Source: Bordetella parapertussis (GTDB lineage Bacteria; Pseudomonadota; Gammaproteobacteria; Burkholderiales; Burkholderiaceae_C). Taken from it: a stretch of DNA of 64,000 nucleotides. The translations under genes were made by a program, and so were the position numbers. Positions 42,609-52,530 of this stretch are shown piece after piece. The stretch covers positions 82,591 to 146,590 of the forward strand of contig CAMDKD010000001.1 in assembly GCA_945901125.1 (NCBI GenBank). The letters run 5' to 3'. How positions within the stretch are numbered: the first letter of the stretch is position 1; each line of letters begins with the position of its first letter. The notes beneath the pieces are model-generated. The model saw only the letters and a list, made by a program, of their open reading frames with translations, was not told the DNA's origin and made no database searches.

Positions 42609-43955
42609 TCAATTGAAGCTCACGCCTCTTGGTATCAATCTGTGTTCATAGGCCTGGCGTGTCAGTTCTTCGCGGTAATCCGGGTGGGCAATAGATATAA
42701 GGGATAAAGCCCGCTCAGGCACGGATTTGCCCTTGAGGTTGACGATGCCGTATTCGGTGACCACGAACATCATGTCGGTGCGCGGCGTGGTCACCATGTT
42801 GCCCGGCGTGAGAGACAAAGCGATACGGCTTTTGCGCTCGCCGCGTTTTTCAAACGTTGACGACAAGCACATGAAAGACTTACCGCCTTCGGAAGCATAA
42901 GCGCCTCGTACAAACTGTAGCTGGCCGCCAGTGCCGCTGATATGACGCAAACCGTCAGACTCGGACGCCGCTTGTCCTTGCAAATCCATTTGCGTGGTGT
43001 TGTTGATGGCGACCACACGTTGGTTGCGCATGATGACATGCGGCAAATTGGTGTCAGCGACCGGCAGGCAAGCCATGTCTGGGTTGCGGTGCAAGCTGTC
43101 GTAGTAAGCCTGAGAACCCAGACCGAATGAAAACGCCATCTTGCCAGCGTGCACTTGTTTGCGGGCATTGGTGATTTTTCCTGCGAGGTAAAGCGCCATC
43201 ATGCCTTCGGTCAGCATTTCAGAATGCACGCCCAAGTCTTTGGCGTTGCTGTGCAGCAGTTGTTCACACACGGCATTCGGCATGCCGCCGATACCTATTT
43301 GCAGACACGAGCCGTCTTCAATTTCTGCGGCTATCAATTTGCCCACCGCGATGTCGACTTCGCTGGCCGGTGGATTTGGCAGCTCAGGCGCGGGCTGGTT
43401 GTCGCCTTCGATGATGAAGTCCACTTCGCTGACATGGACGCCGTTGTCTACCCCGAACACATAGGGCAAGCCGTCTGTGATTTCCACCATCACTACGCGG
43501 GCGCGCTCAATGATGTCGCGGTGCCATAAATTGGCGGCGCTGAAATTGAAATAACCGTTCTCGTCCATCCGGCAAGTCTTCAGCACAACAATGTCTACCG
43601 GCGGGATAAAACGCTTGTAATAGTCGGGAATCTCGCCCAGATTCACCGGTAAGTAATGGACGCGACCTGCATCATGCATTTTGCGGTCGTAGCCGGAAAA
43701 ATGCATGCTGAACAAATGGAAATGCTTGCCCTCGGGGTCTTGGTCCAGTACCGCGCGCGGACGCATGGTGATGCAGGAGCGAAACTTCACGTCATGCAAT
43801 TCTTCTTTTCGCAAAGCCAATGCGTGATCAAAAACATCTGGTTGACAAAGCGTTGCTCCATAGTCGATCCACATGCCTGACTTGACCATGGCGGCGGCCT
43901 GATCGGCTGAAATGGTTTGGGCCGCTTGCGGGGCTTGGCGCAAAGACATGGTCAT
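42609..43955 (-). CDS. Acetyl-CoA hydrolase/CoA-transferase family protein
   Basis: A 448-residue family I CoA-transferase related to butyryl-CoA:acetate and 4-hydroxybutyrate CoA-transferases. It shows LQIGIGGMPNAV, the candidate catalytic Glu in GVHSEMLTEGMM, and the glycine-rich GTGGQLQFVRGAYASEGGKSF. The substrate pair cannot be read. It lies downstream of lpd on the same strand and near prpE and acuI, so a role in short-chain acyl-CoA metabolism is likely. Confidence 0.85.
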   Translation of the reverse strand: MTMSLRQAPQAAQTISADQAAAMVKSGMWIDYGATLCQPDVFDHALALRKEELHDVKFRSCITMRPRAVLDQDPEGKHFHLFSMHFSGYDRKMHDAGRVHYLPVNLGEIPDYYKRFIPPVDIVVLKTCRMDENGYFNFSAANLWHRDIIERARVVMVEITDGLPYVFGVDNGVHVSEVDFIIEGDNQPAPELPNPPASEVDIAVGKLIAAEIEDGSCLQIGIGGMPNAVCEQLLHSNAKDLGVHSEMLTEGMMALYLAGKITNARKQVHAGKMAFSFGLGSQAYYDSLHRNPDMACLPVADTNLPHVIMRNQRVVAINNTTQMDLQGQAASESDGLRHISGTGGQLQFVRGAYASEGGKSFMCLSSTFEKRGERKSRIALSLTPGNMVTTPRTDMMFVVTEYGIVNLKGKSVPERALSLISIAHPDYREELTRQAYEHRLIPRGVSFN

Positions 43956-43982
43956 TAACTCAAGTTACATCGATAGCAAGGC

Positions 43983-45410
43983 TTAAAAATTTAACGTTCT
44001 TTTGTCAACCGCCAGTGCCGCCTCTTTGGTGGACTCACTCAATGAAGGATGCGCATGGCAAATGCGCGCAATGTCTTCGGCACTCGCTTTGAACGCCATG
44101 GCTACCGTCGCCTCTGAAATCAATTCACTGGCTTGTGGGCCGATGATGTGCACGCCCAGTATTTCGTCGGTGTGTGCATCGGCCAGCATCTTCACCATGC
44201 CGGTGGTATCACCCAAAGCGCGCGCCCGGCCATTGGCTAAAAACGGGAACGTGCCGGATTTGTAGGCCACGCCATCGGCCTTGAGTTGCTGCTCGGTACG
44301 CCCGACCCAGGCGATTTCGGGACTGGTGTAAATGACCCAGGGCACCAGATTGAAGTCGACATGACCATGTTGACCGGCAATGCGTTCAGCAACGGCCACG
44401 CCCTCTTCTTCGGCTTTGTGGGCCAGCATGGGGCCGCGCACCACGTCACCTACTGCCCAAACGCCGGGCACATTGGTTTTGCAATCGCCATCGACGGCAA
44501 TCGCGCCCCGGTCGTCGAGTTGCAAGCCAATCGCTTCGGGGTTCAAGCCTTTGGTGTTCGGCACTCGACCAATGGACACGATCAATTTGTCCACATCCAA
44601 TGTCTGCGCTTCGCCCTTGGCGTTGGTGTAGTTCACGCTGACGCCTTTTTTGCTGCTCTTGATGTCGCCGACTTTGACGCCGAGTTGGATATTCAAACCT
44701 TGCTTGTCAAAAATCTTTTTGGCTTCTTTCGCAATTTGTTCGTCCACGGCACCGAGAAATGTAGGCAGTCCTTCCAGAATGGTGACCTCCGCGCCCAAAC
44801 GACGCCAGACCGAGCCCATTTCCAAACCGATCACACCCGAGCCTATGAGAGCGAGTTTTTTAGGCACTGCACCAAGTTGCAAGGCACCATCGTTGGAAAG
44901 AATATTTTCTTCATCAAAAGCAGCACCCGCCAATGCACGCGCACTGGAACCGGTGGCGACGATGATGTGCTTTGCAGTCAATGATTCTTCTGCTTTGCCG
45001 GACACTTTGATTTCGTAACCGGCTTCGGACTTGCTGGCGAAACTACCACGGCCATGGAAAAACGTGACCTTGTTTTTCTTGAACAAATACAAAATGCCGT
45101 CGTTGTTTTGTTTGACCACCGTGTCTTTGCGGGCGAGCATTTTGGCCACGTCCATCTTCACGCCTGTGGCGCTGATGCCGTGCTCGGCGAAATGGTGGTT
45201 GGCCTGCTCAAAATGCTCAGACGACTGCAACAATGCTTTGGACGGAATGCAGCCCACGTTGGTACAAGTGCCGCCGGGAGCCGGGCCGCCGCTGGCGTTT
45301 TGCCATTCGTCGATACAAGCTACGTTCATGCCGAGTTGGGCTGCGCGTATTGCAGCGATGTAGCCGCCGGGACCTGCGCCAATGACGATGACATCGAATT
45401 GTTTGCTCAT
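43983..45410 (-). CDS. lpdA: Dihydrolipoyl dehydrogenase (E3)
   Basis: A 475-residue FAD enzyme that reoxidises the lipoyl arm of the 2-oxoglutarate dehydrogenase complex. The FAD site is DVIVIGAGPGGYIAAIRAAQLG, the redox disulfide GGTCTNVGCIPSKALL, the NAD site LALIGSGVIGLEMGSVW, and the C-terminal His-Glu pair lies in CHAHPSLSE. It belongs to the odhA-odhB operon but is separated from odhB by a small DUF2283 gene. Confidence 0.96.
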   Translation of the reverse strand: MSKQFDVIVIGAGPGGYIAAIRAAQLGMNVACIDEWQNASGGPAPGGTCTNVGCIPSKALLQSSEHFEQANHHFAEHGISATGVKMDVAKMLARKDTVVKQNNDGILYLFKKNKVTFFHGRGSFASKSEAGYEIKVSGKAEESLTAKHIIVATGSSARALAGAAFDEENILSNDGALQLGAVPKKLALIGSGVIGLEMGSVWRRLGAEVTILEGLPTFLGAVDEQIAKEAKKIFDKQGLNIQLGVKVGDIKSSKKGVSVNYTNAKGEAQTLDVDKLIVSIGRVPNTKGLNPEAIGLQLDDRGAIAVDGDCKTNVPGVWAVGDVVRGPMLAHKAEEEGVAVAERIAGQHGHVDFNLVPWVIYTSPEIAWVGRTEQQLKADGVAYKSGTFPFLANGRARALGDTTGMVKMLADAHTDEILGVHIIGPQASELISEATVAMAFKASAEDIARICHAHPSLSESTKEAALAVDKRTLNF

Positions 45411-45447
45411 AGGGTACTCTGATAAGAAAAGTGGTTTGGCAAATCAA

Positions 45448-45645
45448 CTAGGCTGAAATTTGCTCAAAAGAAAAGGTGGGGATATCTGCACGTTCGCGCG
45501 CATGCTCCATCGTGATGGCACAGACCTGACCTTTGTCATCTAAATCGAGCAAGGTGTTTTCATCCAGATCTTTGGTTTCTGAAATAGGACCTTGTTTGAA
45601 TTCAATGTACAAAGTGTCAGTGTCTTGGAAATACTTGATCTTCAT
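45448..45645 (-). CDS. DUF2283 family small protein
   Basis: A 65-residue protein starting MKIKYFQDTDTLYIEFKQGPISETKDLDENTLLDLDDKGQ, the recognisable DUF2283 pattern. It is acidic and cytoplasmic, of unknown function; some relatives adjoin toxin genes. Here it stands alone between odhB (48 bases downstream of the odhB stop) and lpdA (37 bases upstream of the lpdA start), on the operon strand, an unusual place. Confidence 0.85.
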   Translation of the reverse strand: MKIKYFQDTDTLYIEFKQGPISETKDLDENTLLDLDDKGQVCAITMEHARERADIPTFSFEQISA

Positions 45646-45693
45646 GGTTTGAATCCTCGATCAAAAAAAACATTGTGTGAACTTCAATGTCAA

Positions 45694-46935
45694 TCAAATA
45701 TCAAACAACAAACGCGCTGGATCTTCCAACGCTTCTTTCATGGCCACCAAGCCCAACACGGCTTCGCGGCCGTCGATGATGCGGTGGTCGTATGACATGG
45801 CGAAATAGTTCATAGGACGCACTACCACCTGGCCGTTTTCCACCACCGCGCGGTCTTTGGTGGCGTGCACGCCCAAAATGGCCGACTGCGGCGGGTTGAT
45901 GATGGGCGTAGACAGCATGGAGCCAAACACGCCGCCATTGCTGATTGAGAAAGTGCCGCCGGTCATTTCTTCTATGCCGAGTTTGCCGTCGCGCGCTTTG
46001 ACGCCGTATTCGGCAATTTTCTTTTCGATTTCGGCAAAACTCATCTGGTCTGCGTTGCGCAGAATCGGCACCACCAAACCGCGCGGTGAACCGACGGCAA
46101 TGCCGATGTCGAAATAGCCGTGGTAAACGATGTCATTACCGTCCACTGAGGCGTTGAGCACCGGGTATTTTTTCAATGCATGCACCGCAGCCTTGACGAA
46201 GAAACTCATGAAGCCGATCTTTACGCCGTGTTCTTTTTCAAATTTTTCCTGGAAGCGTTTGCGCATTTCCATCACCGGCGCCATGTTGATTTCGTTGAAC
46301 GTGGTCAGAATGGCATTGGTGGATTGAGATTGCAGCAAACGCTCGGCCACACGTGCCCGCAAGCGGCTCATGGGCACGCGTTGCTCAGGGCGCTCACCCA
46401 AGTTCACAGACGGGCCATCGACTTGCGGCAATACTTTGGTGGGTACGCCAGTAGGAATGGCGACAGGTGCGGGTTTGACACCCGCAGCCACCGCACCGAG
46501 CACATCGCCTTTGGTGACGCGACCGTCCTTGCCGGTGCCAGCCACCGAACCGGCAGCAAGTTGGTTATCCGCCATCAATTTGGCCGCGGCAGGCATGAGC
46601 ACATCAGACTTTGAGGCCACAGCAACAGTTGCCGCAACCGTTGCAGCAGCAGGCTTAGTTACAGCCGGGGCTGGCGTGGTGGCAGAGGCTGTGGCAGTCG
46701 TGTCTATACGCGCAATCAACTGATCTGCCATCACGGTGCTGCCATCCGCGCAAAGGATTTCAACCAATACGCCTGCCGATGGCGCGGGCACTTCGAGCAC
46801 GACTTTGTCGGTTTCGACATCAATAAGGATTTCATCGGCGCTGACTGATTCGCCGACTTTCTTTTTCCATTGCAACAAAGTGGCTTCGGCCACCGACTCG
46901 GACAACTGGGGGACTTTGACTTCTACGATAGACAT
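45694..46935 (-). CDS. odhB: 2-oxoglutarate dehydrogenase E2 (dihydrolipoyl succinyltransferase)
   Basis: A 413-residue E2 subunit. The lipoyl domain is at residues 1-75, with the lipoylated lysine in DVETDKVVLEVPAP; an Ala/Thr/Val-rich linker follows, then the E3-binding domain (MPAAAKLMADNQLAAGSVAGTGKDGRVTKGDV split over residues 113-145) and the catalytic domain ending SYDHRIIDGREAVL with the active His and Asp. It transfers succinyl groups to CoA. It is 55 bases downstream of odhA. Confidence 0.96.
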   Translation of the reverse strand: MSIVEVKVPQLSESVAEATLLQWKKKVGESVSADEILIDVETDKVVLEVPAPSAGVLVEILCADGSTVMADQLIARIDTTATASATTPAPAVTKPAAATVAATVAVASKSDVLMPAAAKLMADNQLAAGSVAGTGKDGRVTKGDVLGAVAAGVKPAPVAIPTGVPTKVLPQVDGPSVNLGERPEQRVPMSRLRARVAERLLQSQSTNAILTTFNEINMAPVMEMRKRFQEKFEKEHGVKIGFMSFFVKAAVHALKKYPVLNASVDGNDIVYHGYFDIGIAVGSPRGLVVPILRNADQMSFAEIEKKIAEYGVKARDGKLGIEEMTGGTFSISNGGVFGSMLSTPIINPPQSAILGVHATKDRAVVENGQVVVRPMNYFAMSYDHRIIDGREAVLGLVAMKEALEDPARLLFDI

Positions 46936-46990
46936 GTTGAATTCCTGAATAAATGACAGACACCAAGCAAGCGCTGAAAAGCGCCCGTGC

Positions 46991-49870
46991 TTATTTGGTC
47001 AATATGAAACCTTTGAGACGGCCGAAGGCACCATCGACCAGGGCTTTTTGCTGCTCCTGGTGCAAGTGCGAATAGCCGACGGCTGGCGAGGCGGAAGCGG
47101 CACGGCCGCTGTAACCCAGTTTCTGTCCGGCGGCCATGTTTTCAAACAGGTAATGCTGCACAAAAAACCAGGCTCCCTGGTTTTGCGGCTCGTCCTGACA
47201 CCAGACCACTTCGGTGGCGTTGGCGTATTTTTTCAACTCGGCGGCAAACACTTTGTGCGGGAACGGGTACAACTGCTCCAGGCGCAACAACACTGTGTCC
47301 TCGTGACCGCCTTCTTCGCGTCTTTTGGACAAGTCGTAATACACCTTGCCAGAGCAAACCACGATGCGTTTGATCTTGTCCGCCTTGAGGTCTTTGGACT
47401 CAGGGATGATGGTTTGAAAACCGCCCTTGGTGAACTCGGACACCGGCGAGGCCGCATCCTTGTGGCGCAGCAGCGACTTGGGCGTGAAGATGATCAAGGG
47501 CTTACGAAGGTTGCGCACCATCTGACGACGCAGCACATGGAAGATCTGGCTGGCGGTAGTCGGTTGCACGATTTGCATGTTGGTGTCAGCGGCGAGCTGC
47601 ATGAAACGCTCGACCCGCGCTGAACTGTGTTCCGGACCCTGACCTTCGTAGCCGTGCGGCAGCATCAAGGTGATGCCGTTGACCCGGCCCCATTTCACTT
47701 CGCCTGAAGCAATGAACTGGTCAATCACCACTTGCGCGCCATTGGCGAAATCGCCGAATTGCGCTTCCCAGATCACCAAGGTGTTCGGGTCGTTAGAGGC
47801 ATAGCCGTACTCAAAACCGAGTACCGCTTCTTCGGAAAGAATGGAGTCGATGACGGTGAAAGTAGCCTGGTTGTCGGCCGCGTTCTGCAAAGGTATGTAA
47901 GTGCCGGTGTCCCATTTTTCACGGTTTTGATCGTGGATCACTGCATGACGGTGGGTGAACGTGCCGCGTCCCGAATCTTCGCCCGACAAGCGCACCGGAA
48001 AACCGCTGGCCACCAACGAAGCAAACGCCATGTGTTCGCCCATGCCCCAGTCCACGGGCAGATCGCCCCGGCCCATGGCGGCGCGGTCATCCAATACTTT
48101 TTTCACCAGCGAATGCGGGGTCACACCAACCGGCAAGGTAGTGATGCGTTCTGCCAACCTCTTCCATTCGGCCATGGGCAATGCGGTGTCCGCGGCATCT
48201 GTCCATTTCTTGCCGAGAAAAGGACTCCAGTCCACTGTGAATTTGGTTTTGAAATTGGTCAGTACCGGTTCTGAGGTATTTTTTCCTGCGTCCAATGCGG
48301 CGCGGTAGGTTTTCACCATGTCCTCGCCTATCGTCTCACCCAAACCTTGAGCACTGAGGCGTTCCGCATAAATTTTCCGGGTGCCGGGGTGAGCCGCAAT
48401 CTTTTTGTACATCAAAGGCTGCGTCAGACTGGGCGTGTCCTGTTCGTTATGACCGAGTTTGCGATAGCAAGTGATGTCAACTACCACGTCCTGGCGGAAA
48501 GTCATGCGGTATTCGAGCGCAAGTTGGGTTGCCAGAACAACTGCTTCTGGATCATCGGCATTCACATGCAACACGGGTGCTTCGACCATTTTGACAATGT
48601 CAGTGCAAAACGCAGACGAGCGCATGTCACGCGGGTCAGAGGTGGTGAAACCGATCTGGTTATTGATGATGATGTGAACCGTGCCGCCCGTGGTGTAACC
48701 CCGGGTCTGGGCCAGTGCCAGGGTTTCCTGATTGACACCTTGTCCACCGAATGCAGCGTCTCCATGCACCAGCACAGGCAATACTTGTGAACCGTGAGGG
48801 TCATCGCGCCGGTCCATGCGTGAACGCACTGAGCCTTCAACCACAGGGTTGACGATTTCTAAATGCGAGGGGTTAAAAGCTAAGGACAAATGAACAGGAC
48901 CGCCAGCGGTAGAAACGTCCGAACTGAAGCCCTGGTGGTATTTCACGTCACCGGCCGGTAATTCCTCTGGCGCGGTATGGTCAAACTCGGCAAACAAATC
49001 TTTGGGCATCTTGCCCATGATGTTGACCAGCACATTCAAGCGGCCGCGGTGAGCCATGCCTATGACGACTTCTTGCACGCCTTGCGTGCCGGCGGCCTGA
49101 ATCAATTCGTCCATGGCGGCGATAAAGCTTTCGCCGCCTTCGAGCGAAAAACGTTTTTGGCCGACATACTTGGTGTGCAGATAGCGCTCCAGGCCCTCAG
49201 CCGCTGTCAGTCTGTCAAGAATGTGTTTTTTCTGCTCGATGGAAAATTGCGGGTAACTGCGAATGCCTTCCAGCTTTTCTTGCCACCAGCGTTTTTGCCG
49301 CATATCGGTGGTGTACATGTACTCCGCACCTAGAGTGCCGCAATAGGTCTGGCGCAAAGCGTTCAGCAGTTCACGCAGGCTCATGCGCTCCTTGCCAAAG
49401 AAGGTGTTGCTGGTGTCGAACACAGTTTCTTGGTCGGCATCGCTGAAGCCGTAAAACGAGGGCTCGAGTTCGGGGATATCGGGTCGACCGGTGCGTTGCA
49501 GCGGATCAAGATTAGCCCATAACTGGCCGATGTTGCGGTAAGCCGCGATCAACTGTTGAACTGCGGTGCGCTTGCGGCCCATTTCCTGGTCAGCACTGGC
49601 CATGACCACACGCGTGCCGCCTTGCTTGGCGCGCTCGGCAAACGCATTGATCACCGGCAGATGCGGCACATCCTTGGTTTGGCTGCCGTCGACAGCGGGC
49701 ACGTGCTGAAGCGCGTCAAAGTACTGACGCCACGAGTCGGGCACGCTGCCGGGGTTGAGGAGATAGTTTTCATACATCTCTTCAACATAGGGCGCGTTGC
49801 CGCCGAAGAGATAAGTGTTGCCTGCATAGGCTTGATAGACGGACGAACCCGTCTGCGGTGAATCGCTCAT
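46991..49870 (-). CDS. odhA: 2-oxoglutarate dehydrogenase E1
   Basis: A 959-residue thiamine-diphosphate enzyme that decarboxylates 2-oxoglutarate in the TCA cycle. The start at 49870 has an excellent ribosome site (GGAGGT) and gives MSDSPQTGSSVYQAYAGN; a frame start at 49900 lacks support. Visible signatures are the N-terminal E2-binding segment (NTYLFGGNAPYVEEMYENYL), GMAHRGRLNVLVN, the ThDP site HGDAAFGGQGV, and the C-terminal transketolase-like half with MLPHGYEGQGPEHSS. Confidence 0.97.
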   Translation of the reverse strand: MSDSPQTGSSVYQAYAGNTYLFGGNAPYVEEMYENYLLNPGSVPDSWRQYFDALQHVPAVDGSQTKDVPHLPVINAFAERAKQGGTRVVMASADQEMGRKRTAVQQLIAAYRNIGQLWANLDPLQRTGRPDIPELEPSFYGFSDADQETVFDTSNTFFGKERMSLRELLNALRQTYCGTLGAEYMYTTDMRQKRWWQEKLEGIRSYPQFSIEQKKHILDRLTAAEGLERYLHTKYVGQKRFSLEGGESFIAAMDELIQAAGTQGVQEVVIGMAHRGRLNVLVNIMGKMPKDLFAEFDHTAPEELPAGDVKYHQGFSSDVSTAGGPVHLSLAFNPSHLEIVNPVVEGSVRSRMDRRDDPHGSQVLPVLVHGDAAFGGQGVNQETLALAQTRGYTTGGTVHIIINNQIGFTTSDPRDMRSSAFCTDIVKMVEAPVLHVNADDPEAVVLATQLALEYRMTFRQDVVVDITCYRKLGHNEQDTPSLTQPLMYKKIAAHPGTRKIYAERLSAQGLGETIGEDMVKTYRAALDAGKNTSEPVLTNFKTKFTVDWSPFLGKKWTDAADTALPMAEWKRLAERITTLPVGVTPHSLVKKVLDDRAAMGRGDLPVDWGMGEHMAFASLVASGFPVRLSGEDSGRGTFTHRHAVIHDQNREKWDTGTYIPLQNAADNQATFTVIDSILSEEAVLGFEYGYASNDPNTLVIWEAQFGDFANGAQVVIDQFIASGEVKWGRVNGITLMLPHGYEGQGPEHSSARVERFMQLAADTNMQIVQPTTASQIFHVLRRQMVRNLRKPLIIFTPKSLLRHKDAASPVSEFTKGGFQTIIPESKDLKADKIKRIVVCSGKVYYDLSKRREEGGHEDTVLLRLEQLYPFPHKVFAAELKKYANATEVVWCQDEPQNQGAWFFVQHYLFENMAAGQKLGYSGRAASASPAVGYSHLHQEQQKALVDGAFGRLKGFILTK

Positions 49871-50006
49871 TGCTGACCTCCGTTTCCCTGCAGGAAACAT
49901 AAGCTTGGTTGATGAACCCTCCGTGACACGGCTGAACCGGATAACGGATGCAACCAGCGCCTAGGATAACGCCGGTATGTAGACACATTGTGCCACTAAC
50001 CGGTAA

Positions 50007-51899
50007 TCAGCCCAGTTGTTCCTTGATTTGCTGTAGGGGTGTGGCGTCGTCAATCGTGGTCAAGTCGCCGGGGTCGCGTTTTTCACAGACCGCTTGTATG
50101 GCCCGGCGCAACAGCTTGCCGCTGCGGGTTTTGGGCAGCAAGCTCAGAAACAAAACCCGCGACGGCCTGGCCACCGCGCCCAGCTGGCTGTCGACCAGTT
50201 TCATGATGTCGCCCTCTAACTTCAAGCGGGCAGCCGGGTCGCCCAAAGCGGATGCGTCTTTGGCAATCACAAAGGCCATGGCAACCTGACCTTTCAACTC
50301 GTCAGCCACGCCAACCACCGCCACCTCGGCCACATTCGGATGGCTGGAAATGCTTTCCTCGATTTCCCGGGTGCCCAAGCGGTGACCGGCGACATTGATC
50401 ACGTCATCCGTGCGACCCAAAATATAGAAATACCCGTCTTTGTCGCGCACCCCCCAGTCAAACGTGGAATACACCAGCTTGCCGGGTACGCTTTGCCAAT
50501 AGGTTTTGACAAATCGCTCATCGTCGCCCCACAAGGTTTGCAAGCAGCCCGGCGGCAACGGCCCTTCTATGACCACCACACCTTTTTCATTGGCGCCGGT
50601 AAGTTCTTCACCGGTGCTGTCGCTCAAGAGCTTCACGTTAAAGCCATACATAGGCACCCCGGGGCTGCCGAATTTACTCGGCATTTTTTGCACGCCGTTG
50701 GCCACGGTCAATATCGGCCAACCGGTTTCAGTCTGCCAATAGTTGTCGATGATGGGCTTGCTTAAGCCCTCGGAAATCCATTGCGCGGTTGGTTCGTCCA
50801 AGGGCTCACCGGCCAAATACAAAGCCTTGAGGCTGGAGATATCGTATTTAGACAGCAGCGCAGGGTCCTGCTTTTTCAGCACCCGGACCGCCGTAGGCGC
50901 GCTGAACATGTGCGTCACTTTGTATTTTTCAACCAGTTCCCACCAGATGCCGCCATGCGGACGCGTGGGCAGACCTTCGTACATGAGAGTCGCCATGCCG
51001 GCGATCAATGGCCCGTAAATGATGTAACTGTGACCGACCACCCAGCCTATGTCGCTGGTGCTGAAATAGACCTCGCCGGGTTTGCCTTCAAAAATATGTT
51101 GCATGCTGGCTGCAAGTGCCACGGTGTACCCACCGGTGTCGCGTTGCACGCCCTTGGGTTTGCCGGTCGTGCCCGAGGTATACAAGGTGTAACTCGGGTG
51201 GGCACTGTCCAGCCAGACACAGGCAACCCGCGCATTCAAATGCTGCTGACGCAAGCCTGCGTAAGCATGGTCGCGTCCTGCCACGCTGGTGAAAGCCGAC
51301 AAACCGCGATCCACCATCAACACCGCAGCAGGTTTGTGCTGACTGAGTGAAATGGCTTCATCCAACAGCGGTTTGTAGGGCACGACCTTGCCGCCGCGCG
51401 AACCCGCGTCTGCGCTGATGATCAGCACCGGGCTGGCATCATCTATGCGGGTCGCTAATGAATGCGAAGCAAAACCACCGAACACCACCGAATGAACCGC
51501 GCCTATGCGCACACAAGCCAACATGGCAAACGCGGCCTCGGCGATCATGGGCATATAAATAAGCACACGGTCGCCTTGCTTCACACCCAGGCTTTGCAAT
51601 ATGGCCGCCATGCGCTGCACTTCGTCGCTGAGTTGCGCAAAACTGTAGGTGACTTCCACGCCGGTTTCGGTCGACACATATATCAAAGCGGCTTGATCGG
51701 CACGGTCTTTCAAATGCCGGTCTACCGCGTTGTGGCACAAATTGGTCTGGCCGCCTGCATACCAGTTGGCAAAAGGCGGTTTGCTGTAGTCGCAAATCTG
51801 CGTAGGCTTGACCTGCCAGTCAATCAATCCGGCCTGATCTGCCCAGAAGGCATCGGGTTCATTGAGGGATCGTTGGTAAAAACTGGCGTAATTGTTCAC
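50007..51899 (-). CDS. prpE: Propionyl-CoA synthetase (propionate-CoA ligase)
   Basis: A 630-residue acyl-CoA synthetase of the ANL family. The N-terminus (YASFYQRSLNEPDAFWADQAGLIDW) and the YTLYTSGTTGKPKGVQRDTGGY adenylation motif are typical of PrpE rather than Acs. DNYWQTETGWPI and the C-terminal SGKLLRRAIQ lysine are present. The start is GTG at 51899 with GGAGA upstream. The enzyme activates propionate (or related short acids such as acrylate); acuI, two genes upstream, fits that use. Confidence 0.9.
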   Translation of the reverse strand: MNNYASFYQRSLNEPDAFWADQAGLIDWQVKPTQICDYSKPPFANWYAGGQTNLCHNAVDRHLKDRADQAALIYVSTETGVEVTYSFAQLSDEVQRMAAILQSLGVKQGDRVLIYMPMIAEAAFAMLACVRIGAVHSVVFGGFASHSLATRIDDASPVLIISADAGSRGGKVVPYKPLLDEAISLSQHKPAAVLMVDRGLSAFTSVAGRDHAYAGLRQQHLNARVACVWLDSAHPSYTLYTSGTTGKPKGVQRDTGGYTVALAASMQHIFEGKPGEVYFSTSDIGWVVGHSYIIYGPLIAGMATLMYEGLPTRPHGGIWWELVEKYKVTHMFSAPTAVRVLKKQDPALLSKYDISSLKALYLAGEPLDEPTAQWISEGLSKPIIDNYWQTETGWPILTVANGVQKMPSKFGSPGVPMYGFNVKLLSDSTGEELTGANEKGVVVIEGPLPPGCLQTLWGDDERFVKTYWQSVPGKLVYSTFDWGVRDKDGYFYILGRTDDVINVAGHRLGTREIEESISSHPNVAEVAVVGVADELKGQVAMAFVIAKDASALGDPAARLKLEGDIMKLVDSQLGAVARPSRVLFLSLLPKTRSGKLLRRAIQAVCEKRDPGDLTTIDDATPLQQIKEQLG

Positions 51900-51921
51900 G
51901 GCGTGTCTCCGGCAGACTTTG

Positions 51922-52527
51922 TTATTTGATCAAGGCTTGTATTTCTTTGAAATGCTCATGCTCAGCGCTGCGCAGCCATTCAAACAAGACCATTTCAGTG
52001 GTCAGCAATTCGGCCCCGGCGGCGGCCAAGCGGTCATAGGCTGCATCCCGGTTGCGCTCGGTGCGGGAAGTACAGGCATCGGTCACCACCCACACGTCAA
52101 ACTCGTCTTCCAGCAAATCCAAAGCGGTCTGCATCAAACACACATGCGCCTCCACACCTGCCAGCACTATGCTTGCCGGTACATCTGCGGCTGTAGCGGG
52201 TTTTTGCAAATGTTTAGGCAGGCTGCGCGCGTTACCCGCCGGTTTGTTTTTCACCTCAGGTCGCAACCATTCGACCAGGCCTTCTTCGCAGGCGCTGAAT
52301 TGCATTTTGGCCAAGGTCTGTTTGCACAAGGCTTTCATCGCGGACGGGTTGCTACCCAGTTTGCCCGGGTTTTGCTCGGTGCCCCAAACCGGCACCGACA
52401 ACACGTGTGCGGCTTGCGCCAAGCGCATGGCGTTGGCCAGGCAGGCGTCACCCTGAAACAAGGCCGGCATCAAGCGTTCCTGGTAATCAATGAGCACGAG
52501 TTGGGAATCTTCAGCGTCTAGCAACAT
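51922..52527 (-). CDS. Isochorismatase-like cysteine hydrolase
   Basis: A 201-residue YcaC/isochorismatase-family protein. The catalytic set is visible as Asp in LVLIDYQERL, a lysine further on, and the nucleophile in VEAHVCLMQTALDLL. These enzymes hydrolyse amides or similar bonds; the substrate here is unknown. It lies between acuI (3 bases downstream of the acuI stop) and prpE (22 bases upstream of the prpE start), so it is probably part of that transcript. Confidence 0.87.
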   Translation of the reverse strand: MLLDAEDSQLVLIDYQERLMPALFQGDACLANAMRLAQAAHVLSVPVWGTEQNPGKLGSNPSAMKALCKQTLAKMQFSACEEGLVEWLRPEVKNKPAGNARSLPKHLQKPATAADVPASIVLAGVEAHVCLMQTALDLLEDEFDVWVVTDACTSRTERNRDAAYDRLAAAGAELLTTEMVLFEWLRSAEHEHFKEIQALIK

Positions 52528-52530
52528 GGT

